Origin: Acidobacteriota bacterium
GTDB lineage: Bacteria; Acidobacteriota; Vicinamibacteria; Marinacidobacterales; SMYC01
Assembly: GCA_030598165.1 (NCBI GenBank)
Contig: JAUVQL010000055.1
Span: forward strand, 1 to 6,658
Direction of reading: 5' to 3'
Length of the DNA stretch: 6,658 nucleotides
Of this stretch, positions 1-6,524 are shown in pieces; the stretch's first letter is position 1; every line of letters starts with the position of its first letter. The notes beneath the pieces were generated by a model. That model was given only the letters and a program-made list of their open reading frames with translations. It made no database searches and was not told the DNA's origin. A program made the position numbers and the translations under genes.

Positions 1-1683
1 CAGGAGATACCGGTTTTCAGGATACCCCTTACAAAGTCCGGGGTGGAGACTGAATTTCAACGGATGGAAGCAGCGCTCAGGTTGTCACGGCGGCAGTTAC
101 AGGAATTGAAATCGCGCACGGTGGATGCGCTAGGGGAGGAGCACGCCTATATTTTCGACGCGCAGATCCTGATGCTCGAAGATCCCCTGCTGGTGGAGCG
201 GGTCTTGTCCATCATTCGGTCACAGAGGGTCAATGCTGAGTGGGCTCTCAAGGTTACTCTCCGTGAATTTGCGGATGTGTTTGATGGGCTCAAAGATGAG
301 TACCTTCGAGAACGAAAAGGTGACATTTTTGATATTTCCGGCAGACTTCTTCGCAACATGGCCGGGGGCCAACAGCGATCACTCGGAAAGCTGGAGCGGG
401 AGTACGTTTTGATATCGGAGAATGTGCACCCATCTGATACAGCGCAACTCGACTGGGAGCACACTTCCGGCCTGGCCATGGAAGAGGGGAGTCCCACCTA
501 CCATACCGCTATCATCGCACGTTCGTTGGGAATTCCTTGCGTGGTTGGTGTCAATCAACTTATCGGCCAAGTGGATCCGGGGGCGACACTGATTTTGGAC
601 GGTGGCCAAGGAGTTGTCGTTGTCAATCCGGATCGAGACACGCTGAGGGAGTACCGAGGAAAACGTAGAAAACGTCAGACGCTCGAGAAGCAGCTAAGCG
701 GTCTCCGAGAATTGCCGGCCGAGACTATGGACGGTTATCGCATTGTGCTTCAGGCGAATGTCGATTATCCAGAGGAGTGTACTGCTGCCGCTCAACATGG
801 CGCGGAAGGCATCGGATTGTTTCGCTCGGAGTGGTTCTTGACGAAAGGGGGTAACCAGCTTCCCAGTGAACAAGAACAATATCTTATTTACCGTGCTATT
901 GCCGAGAAAGCGCACCCATTCAGCGTTACCGTACGTACCTTCGACCTCAGTGCGGGACAGTTCGAGACTGACAAAGATGGGGAATCAAACCCGGCGCTCG
1001 GTCTTCGCGCGACTCGCTATTTGCTGCACCACAAAGACCTTTTTAGGGTCCAACTCAGAGCTATCCTTCGAGCACAATCGAAGGGAAATCTCAAAGTCAT
1101 GTTTCCCATGATAAGCGGTGTGGAAGAGCTGCGTGCGGCGAAGGCGGTATTGGAAGAAGCAAAAGAGGAGCTTCAAGCAACGGGTCAAAAATTCAATCAG
1201 GATTTACCTTGTGGTGAGACATTGGAGGTTCCCTCCGCAGCGGCGACGGCAGATTTACTTGCCAAGGAAACTGATTTTTTCAGCATCGGGACAAACGATC
1301 TGATTCAATATCTTCTCGCCGTGGACCGCGGAAACGAGAAAGTGTCCTACTTGTACGAGCCGCTGCACCCGGCCGTTTTGCGCACGATTCGATTTGTCAT
1401 TGAATCTGCCCATAAGGAGGGGATCAAGGTCGCCATGTGCGGTGAAATGGCGGCGGACCCGCTATTGGTTGTGGTCTTGATTGGGCTGGGTCTTGATGAG
1501 CTTTCCATGAACTCGATGTCTATCCCTTCCGTCAAAAATATCACACGTGGTCTTTCTGCGGCAGAAGCAAAGGAGATTGCCGACCAAGCACTGGAGTTAC
1601 CGACGACCCGAGAGGTCGCGGAGTTCATCGCCGAGCGAATGCTGAATCAGATGCCTGAGGGGCTTTACTATAGAAGTTACTGA
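1..1683 (+). CDS. ptsI: PTS phosphoenolpyruvate-protein phosphotransferase (enzyme I), 5'-truncated by window edge
   Basis: Enzyme I takes phosphate from phosphoenolpyruvate onto a histidine and passes it to HPr in the cytoplasm. The frame is open from base 1, and the residues before the GTG at 43 (EIPVFRIPLTKSG) continue the family's N-terminal pattern, so that GTG is internal and the real start lies upstream; about 20 residues are missing. The visible 560 residues cover the HPr-binding helical region (about 15-115), the phosphohistidine swivel domain with active His168 in PTYHTAIIARSLGIP, and the PEP-binding TIM barrel (about 230-530). Residues matching known enzyme I catalytic positions are present: Arg275 (GLFRSE), Arg312 (VRTFD), Glu409 (EVPSAA), Asn432-Asp433 (GTNDL), Arg443 (VDRGNE) and Cys480 (MCGEM). 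Oddities: the usual GGDK after RTxDx reads SAGQ (317-320), the following loop is about two residues shorter, and the glycine-rich lead to the histidine reads GSPTYH instead of GGxTSH. No HPr gene is visible; it may lie upstream. The gene converges with the TlpA-like gene. Enzyme I is clearer than PEP synthase or PPDK because of domain order and length. Confidence 0.95.
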   Translation, partial: QEIPVFRIPLTKSGVETEFQRMEAALRLSRRQLQELKSRTVDALGEEHAYIFDAQILMLEDPLLVERVLSIIRSQRVNAEWALKVTLREFADVFDGLKDEYLRERKGDIFDISGRLLRNMAGGQQRSLGKLEREYVLISENVHPSDTAQLDWEHTSGLAMEEGSPTYHTAIIARSLGIPCVVGVNQLIGQVDPGATLILDGGQGVVVVNPDRDTLREYRGKRRKRQTLEKQLSGLRELPAETMDGYRIVLQANVDYPEECTAAAQHGAEGIGLFRSEWFLTKGGNQLPSEQEQYLIYRAIAEKAHPFSVTVRTFDLSAGQFETDKDGESNPALGLRATRYLLHHKDLFRVQLRAILRAQSKGNLKVMFPMISGVEELRAAKAVLEEAKEELQATGQKFNQDLPCGETLEVPSAAATADLLAKETDFFSIGTNDLIQYLLAVDRGNEKVSYLYEPLHPAVLRTIRFVIESAHKEGIKVAMCGEMAADPLLVVVLIGLGLDELSMNSMSIPSVKNITRGLSAAEAKEIADQALELPTTREVAEFIAERMLNQMPEGLYYRSY

Positions 1684-1686
1684 GTA

Positions 1687-1716
1687 AGAACTCAGAACTC
1701 GAGAACTCAGGGACTC
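1687..1716. repeat. Short tandem AGAACTC repeats, left flank of the palindrome
   Basis: AGAACTC occurs at 1687-1693, 1694-1700 and 1702-1708, followed by a degenerate AGGGACTC at 1709-1716. The 14-base string gaactcgagaactc at 1695-1708 recurs exactly at 1835-1848 on the other side of the palindrome, in the same orientation. Function unknown. Confidence 0.7.
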
Positions 1717-1734
1717 AAGAATCTGGAAAATGTA

Positions 1735-1825
1735 GCCGCGAATTAACGCACATTAACGCGAATAAGATCTGAACGAAAATCGAGCCTATCTTTATTATTT
1801 GCGTTCATTCGCGTTTATTTGCGGC
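1735..1825. repeat. Long imperfect inverted repeat with 10-bp periodic arms; candidate bidirectional terminator
   Basis: The left arm (1735-1765) and right arm (1795-1825) are each 31 bases. By hand alignment, 25 of 31 positions are complementary, with a 29-base loop. Each arm is itself built of near-repeats of about 10 bases around CGCGAATTAA, CGCACATTAA, CGCGAATAA on the left, and the complementary TTATTTGCG, TTCATTCGCG, TTTATTTGCGGC on the right. On the + strand the right arm is followed by TTCTTT, which could make it a rho-independent terminator for ptsI; in the other direction the follow-on is less T-rich. It resembles dispersed CGAATTAACGCGAAT-type intergenic repeats that I recall from environmental bacteria, but copy number cannot be judged from one window. 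Confidence 0.8.
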
Positions 1826-1833
1826 TTCTTTGA

Positions 1834-1853
1834 GGAACTCGAGAACTCGAGAA
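1834..1853. repeat. Short tandem GAACTCGA repeats, right flank of the palindrome
   Basis: Two near-identical octamers (GGAACTCG at 1834-1841 and AGAACTCG at 1842-1849) are followed by a partial AGAA at 1850-1853. They share an exact 14-base match (1835-1848) with the left flank. They end just before the stop codon of the TlpA-like gene at 1856. Confidence 0.65.
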
Positions 1854-1855
1854 GC

Positions 1856-2599
1856 CTAATTTCGTTGTTTGAGAAGCTCGTCCACGGCTCGGACGAGGTT
1901 TTCGAAAGGCTCATCGGTGCTGGGTGCTCGTCGTAGCTCACCCTTACGGTCGATTAGGAAGTTAGATGGATAACGAGCAACGGTGCTGAAAATGTCTGGA
2001 ATCTCACCGTTGGCCGTCAGGAGCGGATAGGACACCCCGATCTCCTCAGAAAATGAACGCTGCGTTTCGGGTTCCTCCATAGAAAGTCCAAGGACGACAA
2101 GACCTTCTTCCGCCTTATCCTTGTAGAGTTGCTCGAGATCGGGCATTTCCCGACGGCAGGGCCCGCACCAGGTGGCCCATATGTTCAACAGTACGACTTT
2201 TCCTCGGTAATCTGAAAGGCGGTGAGTATTCCCCGCTAGATCGACGGTTTGCATCTCTGGGGCCGGTACCTGGTCTAAGGCGAGATTTGCAGCCTGTCGA
2301 GTCCTTTGAATGAGACCGTTGACGGGAAACCAAAGCATGGTTAGTGACAGAGTAGCAATGGCCAAACCTATCTTGGTCACCGTAGTAAATCCACGCGAGC
2401 TCATTCGATCGAGTAACGCGGATACGAGGGTCACGAAGAATGGAAGTGCCATTGCCACGGTGGTCATCGTCAAACGAAAGACGAAGTCTGCATCACGGTT
2501 CTCGCTGGCTCGGGTAAGGAGCGTGTAGGCGGTCGAGCCGAGAAAGGCGGCGAGAATCGGGGATAGGATACCGAAGACGAGAGTCCTGTATCTTTTCAT
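1856..2599 (-). CDS. Membrane-anchored TlpA/ResA-like thiol-disulfide oxidoreductase
   Basis: A 247-residue protein with three predicted membrane helices (about 7-28, 41-63 and 75-97) and then a thioredoxin-fold domain of the TlpA/ResA/AhpC-TSA type (about 110-247). The redox centre WATWCGPCRREMP carries Cys145 and Cys148; the motif YPSNFLID supplies the conserved cis-proline (Pro211). Positive residues at the N-terminus and in the loop between helices 2 and 3 (DRMSSRG) predict those parts inside, so the thioredoxin domain would face the periplasm. Family members usually reduce or exchange disulfides in exported proteins, for example during cytochrome c maturation; no cytochrome gene is visible here, so the partner is unknown. 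I chose the ATG at 2599 because the in-frame ATG at 2680 would add 27 residues (MPGNLWSKL...) read entirely through the duplicated hairpin repeat. The chosen start has only a weak ribosome binding site. Most relatives have a signal peptide or a single helix; three helices are less usual. Confidence 0.88.
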   Translation of the reverse strand: MKRYRTLVFGILSPILAAFLGSTAYTLLTRASENRDADFVFRLTMTTVAMALPFFVTLVSALLDRMSSRGFTTVTKIGLAIATLSLTMLWFPVNGLIQRTRQAANLALDQVPAPEMQTVDLAGNTHRLSDYRGKVVLLNIWATWCGPCRREMPDLEQLYKDKAEEGLVVLGLSMEEPETQRSFSEEIGVSYPLLTANGEIPDIFSTVARYPSNFLIDRKGELRRAPSTDEPFENLVRAVDELLKQRN

Positions 2600-2616
2600 A
2601 GTAGTATGCTCAGCAT

Positions 2617-2716
2617 GATTGCCAGGCACAGCCTGGCCGCCTACGGACTGCCGTAATTTACTCCATAGATTGCCAGGCATAGCCTGGCCGACCGACTGCC
2701 GTAATTTACTCTATAG
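2617..2716. repeat. Tandem duplication of about 50 bp, each unit with a GCCAGGC hairpin, overlapping the transketolase stop
   Basis: Unit A (2617-2667, 51 bases) and unit B (2668-2715, 48 bases) lie head to tail. They differ by a 3-base indel with a neighbouring change in the middle and single substitutions elsewhere. Each holds a perfect 7-bp-stem hairpin with a 3-base loop: on the - strand GCCAGGCTATGCCTGGC in unit B and GCCAGGCTGTGCCTGGC in unit A, so only the loop differs. Read on the - strand, both units begin TAT(A/G)GAGTAAATTACGGCAG; in unit B the GAGTAA is the last codon and stop of the transketolase gene. No T-run follows the hairpins, so they look more like REP-type palindromes or RNA-stabilising hairpins than intrinsic terminators. 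Confidence 0.85.
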
Positions 2717-5060
2717 CTCCAACACCGGAACGAAGTGTTGCCAGACGCTTCGGGCGATCCTTCACGAATCGCTCGATACCGGCCAGAAGATTGGTCGGGT
2801 CCAAATGGGCTTCTTCAATCACTTCGTCGAGGTTTCCACCCGTGCGCCAGCGGTCGTCGTAATCACTACTCATGGCATATTTGGAAGATAAGGGATTGAA
2901 GATCCAGTCGTACATCGTTCTTCGACAACGATTGGTGATGAAGGTCGAGTCCCACTTGTCGGATTCCGATAGTACGGAATTGCGATACTCCTCGGACTGC
3001 ACCCAGAAGAGTTGAGGCGAGGGCACTGCTACGATCTTCACATTGAGCCCGCGGTCATCCAAATCAGGTAGTAACTTGATCAGATTCGCGGTGCTCATCG
3101 TACCCTGTACCATGATGCAACCGCCGCGGGGCTCACCGGCTTTGTAATCACGAATGATATAGGCGCCCTTAGCCGCCTCGTAATAGTGAGAAATCCCCAG
3201 TTGCTTTCGGTCCGGTATCTCAATGGGTGGTCTCGTCAAATGGCAGGCTATGATCGGCCAAGGGCCGGCGAGGGCCGCTGCCAACATCACGGGCACTTCG
3301 TTGTACTCAAACGGGTGGATGTCGCAGATTTGCCCGTCGGGAAAGAGCTGCGTGACTCCCGTGGCAAAAATCCCAAAATGGGTTCTCGAGTCGTCGGCGG
3401 TCTCCGGACCGGAGTGACCAGCGACCCAAATCACTTTACCGGTCTTCAAGTCGCAATCCTGTGAGAGCTGGCTGAACAGACGCATCGGGCCGTACTTCAA
3501 ATAGGAGAAGCTGCCATAGGTGGAGCAAGTCCCAAAGAAGCCGAGGTAATCGTCTTCCGGAGTTTCGCTCATGTTCACAGTGGCCATGCCGACGCAAATA
3601 CCGCTATTGGTGAACTCCGTGATCTCTTGAGGCAGCAAAGTGCCATCCGGATTTTCGTTTCGCTCATATCGACCGAAGTTTTTCATTTCGCCGAAGTCTT
3701 TAGCGAATCCGCTGATATTCGTCGAGTCGGCGAGGTCGGCGGCCATGGCGATAACGAGAGGTTGGTCATAATTCTGACGACAGTAGCTATTGATGTAACT
3801 TCCGAAGGCTGCCAGTCCGGCTCGGTTAGGCGCCTTCTCGCCAGGAGCCTTCCACATTTCCTTTGGATAACTCGTGACATCGAAAAGCTTCGGGTCCTTC
3901 AAGGGATTACCCTTGTGGCCCAGCTTGAATTGTGATGATTGGGTGGGAACACTGTCTCCTAGCTCAACGAGACGATTTGCCAGGTACTCGAGTGTGTCTT
4001 TGCGGTCGTGAAGTACCTGGACCACTTTGCCAAAATTGTTTTTGACTTGGCTATAGAGCGCTTCTGGGTTCTCGGGTGCCGATTGTCCAAATCCGTCGAA
4101 TTCGACACCATGCTTTTCGGCGAAGACCCGCTTGGTCTCCCAGTACTCGGGGCTATTGAGCTTGTGGGGCGCACCGTGACTCGCGTAGTCAAATTTACCG
4201 TACTCGCGGCCTTTGCGTGTTTTCATCCAGGCCACGCCGGGTCGGCCGTTTTTTTCGGGCTCAAAGGACATGGCGAGGATCGCTTTGGTTACAGCCGCCC
4301 AGTCACTCCCGGGATCGGCCCCGTAGGTGCGCCAACCGTAGCTATCGAACCAATCTTCGGGTGTCCCATGAATAACGCTATTCACAGGAAAACTATCGAT
4401 TCCGAAGTTGTTCCAGTCTAGAACGTACTGGAGGTTCTCGAGCCCCAGTCCCCAGGCACTGTTTTTCGTTTCGTGAGAAGCTCCAGCGCTGTGTCCGCCC
4501 TCACCCTCGAACGCCCATACCTTGACATCCTTCATTCCGGCTCGGAGAAGTGCCAAAGCCTCTCCTGCAGCCGGTGGAGAGCCGTGACCACTTGGACCCG
4601 TATTGAATTTGAAGAACAAGGTCTTGCCCTCCATTTCGGCATGGCCGGCGAGACCTTTGTTGCGGCGGAATGTAAGTAGGTCCTCCCAAACCAACATTCG
4701 ATTTTCTGTATTAGGAACGAGGTACTTGTCGTCGCCGGTCCGTTTGAACATTTCCCTCAGGGCCTCGTTGTACAAAGGAAGCATGGCGTAGACGAGGGGG
4801 GCACAGTGCCCGGCGACGAGCACGAAGCGATCCGCGAATCGGAGCTCGGGCCGACGGATGTCCCAACGCATGGCACCGCTCAGGGTGGCGGTGACTAATG
4901 CGTGAACCTTGCTACGGCTCCCACCCGGATGACCACTTTGACGGTAATTGAGCATCATGTCGATAAATTGGTCTATGCAGTCTTTGATGAGCTCCCAATG
5001 CTCGAAATTCTTTTCCTGTGCCTTATAGAGATTGTCGATTGGACCTTGACTGTTGGTCAC
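2706..5060 (-). CDS. Divergent long transketolase family protein (thiamine diphosphate-dependent)
   Basis: Transketolases move two-carbon ketol units between sugar phosphates in the cytoplasm, using thiamine diphosphate and a divalent metal. The 784 residues hold the full domain order: cofactor PP domain (about 20-340), Pyr domain (about 405-615) and C-terminal domain (about 640-784). Visible landmarks are QSGHPGG (His44), GHCAP (His85), LAGHAE (His140), GPSGHG (155-160), EGEGG (186-189), DWNN (217-218), SHGAP (His295), NRAG (Arg413), AADLADS (Ser446), the Glu482 expected to activate the cofactor (ITEF), GHSGPETADDSRTH (His549, Asp557, His561) and LTRPP (Arg610). These match the cofactor and sugar-phosphate contacts of E. 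coli transketolase as I recall them. Oddities: the metal-binding GDG reads GEG; the histidine usually found in DGHD is Ser252; and the protein is about 120 residues longer than the usual 660, mainly around 340-405 and in the C-terminal domain. The GTG start at 5060 has GAGG five bases upstream and an in-frame TAA just before it. Its substrate may not be the classical one. Confidence 0.85.
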   Translation of the reverse strand: MTNSQGPIDNLYKAQEKNFEHWELIKDCIDQFIDMMLNYRQSGHPGGSRSKVHALVTATLSGAMRWDIRRPELRFADRFVLVAGHCAPLVYAMLPLYNEALREMFKRTGDDKYLVPNTENRMLVWEDLLTFRRNKGLAGHAEMEGKTLFFKFNTGPSGHGSPPAAGEALALLRAGMKDVKVWAFEGEGGHSAGASHETKNSAWGLGLENLQYVLDWNNFGIDSFPVNSVIHGTPEDWFDSYGWRTYGADPGSDWAAVTKAILAMSFEPEKNGRPGVAWMKTRKGREYGKFDYASHGAPHKLNSPEYWETKRVFAEKHGVEFDGFGQSAPENPEALYSQVKNNFGKVVQVLHDRKDTLEYLANRLVELGDSVPTQSSQFKLGHKGNPLKDPKLFDVTSYPKEMWKAPGEKAPNRAGLAAFGSYINSYCRQNYDQPLVIAMAADLADSTNISGFAKDFGEMKNFGRYERNENPDGTLLPQEITEFTNSGICVGMATVNMSETPEDDYLGFFGTCSTYGSFSYLKYGPMRLFSQLSQDCDLKTGKVIWVAGHSGPETADDSRTHFGIFATGVTQLFPDGQICDIHPFEYNEVPVMLAAALAGPWPIIACHLTRPPIEIPDRKQLGISHYYEAAKGAYIIRDYKAGEPRGGCIMVQGTMSTANLIKLLPDLDDRGLNVKIVAVPSPQLFWVQSEEYRNSVLSESDKWDSTFITNRCRRTMYDWIFNPLSSKYAMSSDYDDRWRTGGNLDEVIEEAHLDPTNLLAGIERFVKDRPKRLATLRSGVGAIE

Positions 5061-5064
5061 GGAT

Positions 5065-5069
5065 ACCTC
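5065..5069 (-). promoter_or_regulatory. Ribosome binding site deciding the GTG start of the transketolase
   Basis: On the - strand the sequence reads GCGAGGTATCCGTG. The GAGG lies five bases before the GTG at 5060, and an in-frame TAA occurs seven codons further upstream with no other ATG or GTG between, so the GTG is the only start that keeps the full N-terminal region before SGHPGG. Confidence 0.7.
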
Positions 5070-5239
5070 GCTTCCATCTTCTTATGCATGTTTAACGTAA
5101 TAGTCTTCGGTTGTTTTCAGGCGTCTCTCGCTCCGACACCTTGATCGGCATGAGAATTGCGAAGTTTGTCATAGCGCTCTGAGCACATCAAGCTCAAGGA
5201 AGCGGGCAGTAGAGGGCGGCGGCTGCTGAAATCGTCACA

Positions 5240-6505
5240 TCACCGAGCTGCTTGGAACAGTTCTCCCTTTATAAAAACCATCTCGACTTTGGACAGCTCT
5301 TCTAGGGGGTGGCCATCAAAAACGACGATATTTGCCGATTTACCGACTTCCAGGGACCCCAGCTGATTCGATACTCCGAATATCACGGCAGGAGAGAGGG
5401 TCAGAGCTTTGAGTGCCTCCTCCTGAGGAAGCCCGTGAACGACGGCGGCTCTAGCTTGCTGGAGTAGCCCGGAGACGTTCTCCACGGAGCCGGTCTGAAA
5501 GGCGAACGTGACCCCTGCTTCGTGGAGTTGAAAAGGAGTATTTGGCGTTCCCTCCTTGTATTCCAACTCGTGAAACGACGCATCGGCCGGACCCCAAATG
5601 ACCGGGATGTTTCTTTTGGAAAGCTCCTCAGCGAACCGGTGGGCTTCCGCCCCGTGGTTCAAGATAATCTTCAAGTCGAACTCGTCCGCGATCCGGAGAG
5701 CGGTATAGATATCATCGAAACGATCCGCACTCACGATGAGAGGCATCTCGGCTCGTACCACCGGTACCATGGCTTCGAGTTTCAAATCTCTTTTCGGAGG
5801 AGAAGGTTTCTTCTCGTTGCCGCCCTTTTTGTACTCGGAAAGCTTTTGTTCGTACCGTTCGATCTTGTCCGCATAACCTCGAGCATCGACAAGTGTCTGC
5901 CGGAGAAGGGCGGCAGCGCCCATCCTTGTCATGGGCGAGCGGCTCTTCTTACCGTAGCGCAGTTTCGGAGACTCTCCTAGGTTTGCGTGGACCCCGAAAG
6001 GGAAGACCACCGTCATGTCCTCTATGCGGGCACCGGCGAGGTCTATCAGGGCGCTTTGACCGGAAAGGAGGTTTCCCTCCGCGGCGGAACAAAGCACCGT
6101 CGTAATACCGAAAGATCTTGCGGTGGGGATGAATCGGTTATCCGGGTTGACACCGTCAAGGATTCTCAATTGCGGTGTTATGGGGTCGGTGGCTTCGTCG
6201 TCATCCGCGCCAAGAGAAGGGAAGTCGGCGGCACCAAGATTCGTAAATCCATCGATGAGGCCTGGCAGAACGGTTTTTCCCACTCCATCGATCACCCGTG
6301 CCCCGGCAGGAATCGAGACTCCGGAGGCGACCGCAGTAATTGTTCCGCCTTGCATAATGAGGACACCGTCATCAATGACTCCTTGGGTGATGGTGAAAAG
6401 TCGTGCACCACGGATGGCGACCATCTCATCTTGTGAGAAAAGTAGGGTCGAAGAAAAGGCGCAGCCGAAAACAATGGTTGAGAGCAGTCGATATCGATGG
6501 CTCAT
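5240..6505 (-). CDS. Exported amidohydrolase-superfamily protein, probable pseudoenzyme
   Basis: A 421-residue protein with a likely signal peptide (positive MSHRYR, hydrophobic 7-23, possible cleavage near LFS/QDE), so it probably acts in the periplasm or outside. The amidohydrolase layout is clear: N-terminal beta-sandwich part (about 28-78), TVLPGLID entering the TIM barrel (79-85), and a C-terminal part with LSPAVIFGV and LGSLEVGKSANIVVFDGHP (370-400). Blocks such as DPITPQLRILDGVNP and SRSPMTRMG place it with imidazolonepropionase-like amidohydrolases often found in tandem. The metal-binding HxH after PGLID is replaced by Phe87-Thr88-Asn89. At the position where I recall HAHRADDI in relatives it reads SADRFDDI (259-266), and the usual TDHP with the catalytic aspartate reads TGSV (338-341). 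Of the usual ligands only His284 (LNHGAEAH) seems to remain. A lysine-rich insert spans about 213-242. Hydrolysis is therefore unlikely; a binding or partner role is inferred. It starts 19 bases after a second amidohydrolase gene. Confidence 0.85.
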   Translation of the reverse strand: MSHRYRLLSTIVFGCAFSSTLLFSQDEMVAIRGARLFTITQGVIDDGVLIMQGGTITAVASGVSIPAGARVIDGVGKTVLPGLIDGFTNLGAADFPSLGADDDEATDPITPQLRILDGVNPDNRFIPTARSFGITTVLCSAAEGNLLSGQSALIDLAGARIEDMTVVFPFGVHANLGESPKLRYGKKSRSPMTRMGAAALLRQTLVDARGYADKIERYEQKLSEYKKGGNEKKPSPPKRDLKLEAMVPVVRAEMPLIVSADRFDDIYTALRIADEFDLKIILNHGAEAHRFAEELSKRNIPVIWGPADASFHELEYKEGTPNTPFQLHEAGVTFAFQTGSVENVSGLLQQARAAVVHGLPQEEALKALTLSPAVIFGVSNQLGSLEVGKSANIVVFDGHPLEELSKVEMVFIKGELFQAAR

Positions 6506-6510
6506 TGGCT

Positions 6511-6516
6511 TCCTCC
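6511..6516 (-). promoter_or_regulatory. Strong ribosome binding site of the second amidohydrolase gene
   Basis: On the - strand GGAGGA stands five bases before the ATG at 6505, within the 19-base gap after the upstream gene's stop. It fixes the start and fits translation of both genes from one message. Confidence 0.8.
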
Positions 6517-6524
6517 GCCCGGTT

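Larger units (their letters stand above)
1684..1855. other. Intergenic region between convergent genes, repeat-filled, no gene
   Basis: This gap separates the ptsI stop from the stop of the TlpA-like gene. It contains no credible coding frame. Nearly all of it is repetitive: AGAACTC-type short repeats on the left (1687-1716), a long imperfect palindrome in the middle (1735-1825), and the same short repeats on the right (1834-1849). Because both genes end here, the region probably supplies transcription termination for both strands; this is inferred from position and hairpin potential only. Confidence 0.8.

Noticed and set aside
43..1683. GTG at 43 as the start of ptsI
   Set aside because: The frame is open to base 1 and the 14 residues before the GTG match the enzyme I N-terminal region, so the gene begins outside the window.
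1687..1853. CRISPR-like array in the intergenic repeats
   Set aside because: Units are 7-8 or 10 bases with no regular spacers and no cas genes nearby.
2600..2680. Upstream ATG at 2680 for the TlpA-like gene (27 extra residues)
   Set aside because: The extension reads through the duplicated hairpin repeat, has no protein-like features, and places charged sequence before a normal membrane-anchor start at 2599.
3186..4421. Several + strand open frames inside the transketolase gene
   Set aside because: They are antisense shadows of a gene with continuous family motifs; none has a recognisable domain.
5180..5196. Small hairpin TGAGC...GCTCA downstream of the amidohydrolase gene as a terminator
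   Set aside because: A 5-bp stem with a 7-base loop and no T-run is within chance expectation.
5168..5197. Possible sigma-70-like promoter for transketolase (TTGAGC, 18 bases, TATGAC on the - strand)
   Set aside because: Each box matches only about four of six consensus bases, and the promoter consensus of this organism is unknown. The gap 5061-5239 otherwise shows no gene or clear signal.
5522..6436. Long + strand open frames of about 150 residues at 5522-5980 and 5987-6436
   Set aside because: They lie antisense to the well-supported amidohydrolase gene, show arginine-rich low-quality translations without recognisable motifs, and have no convincing ribosome binding sites.
6463..6505. Lipoprotein signal (VFGC at residues 12-15) in the degenerate amidohydrolase
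   Set aside because: The residues before Cys15 fit the lipobox poorly and the hydrophobic stretch continues well past it, so an ordinary signal peptide is more likely.
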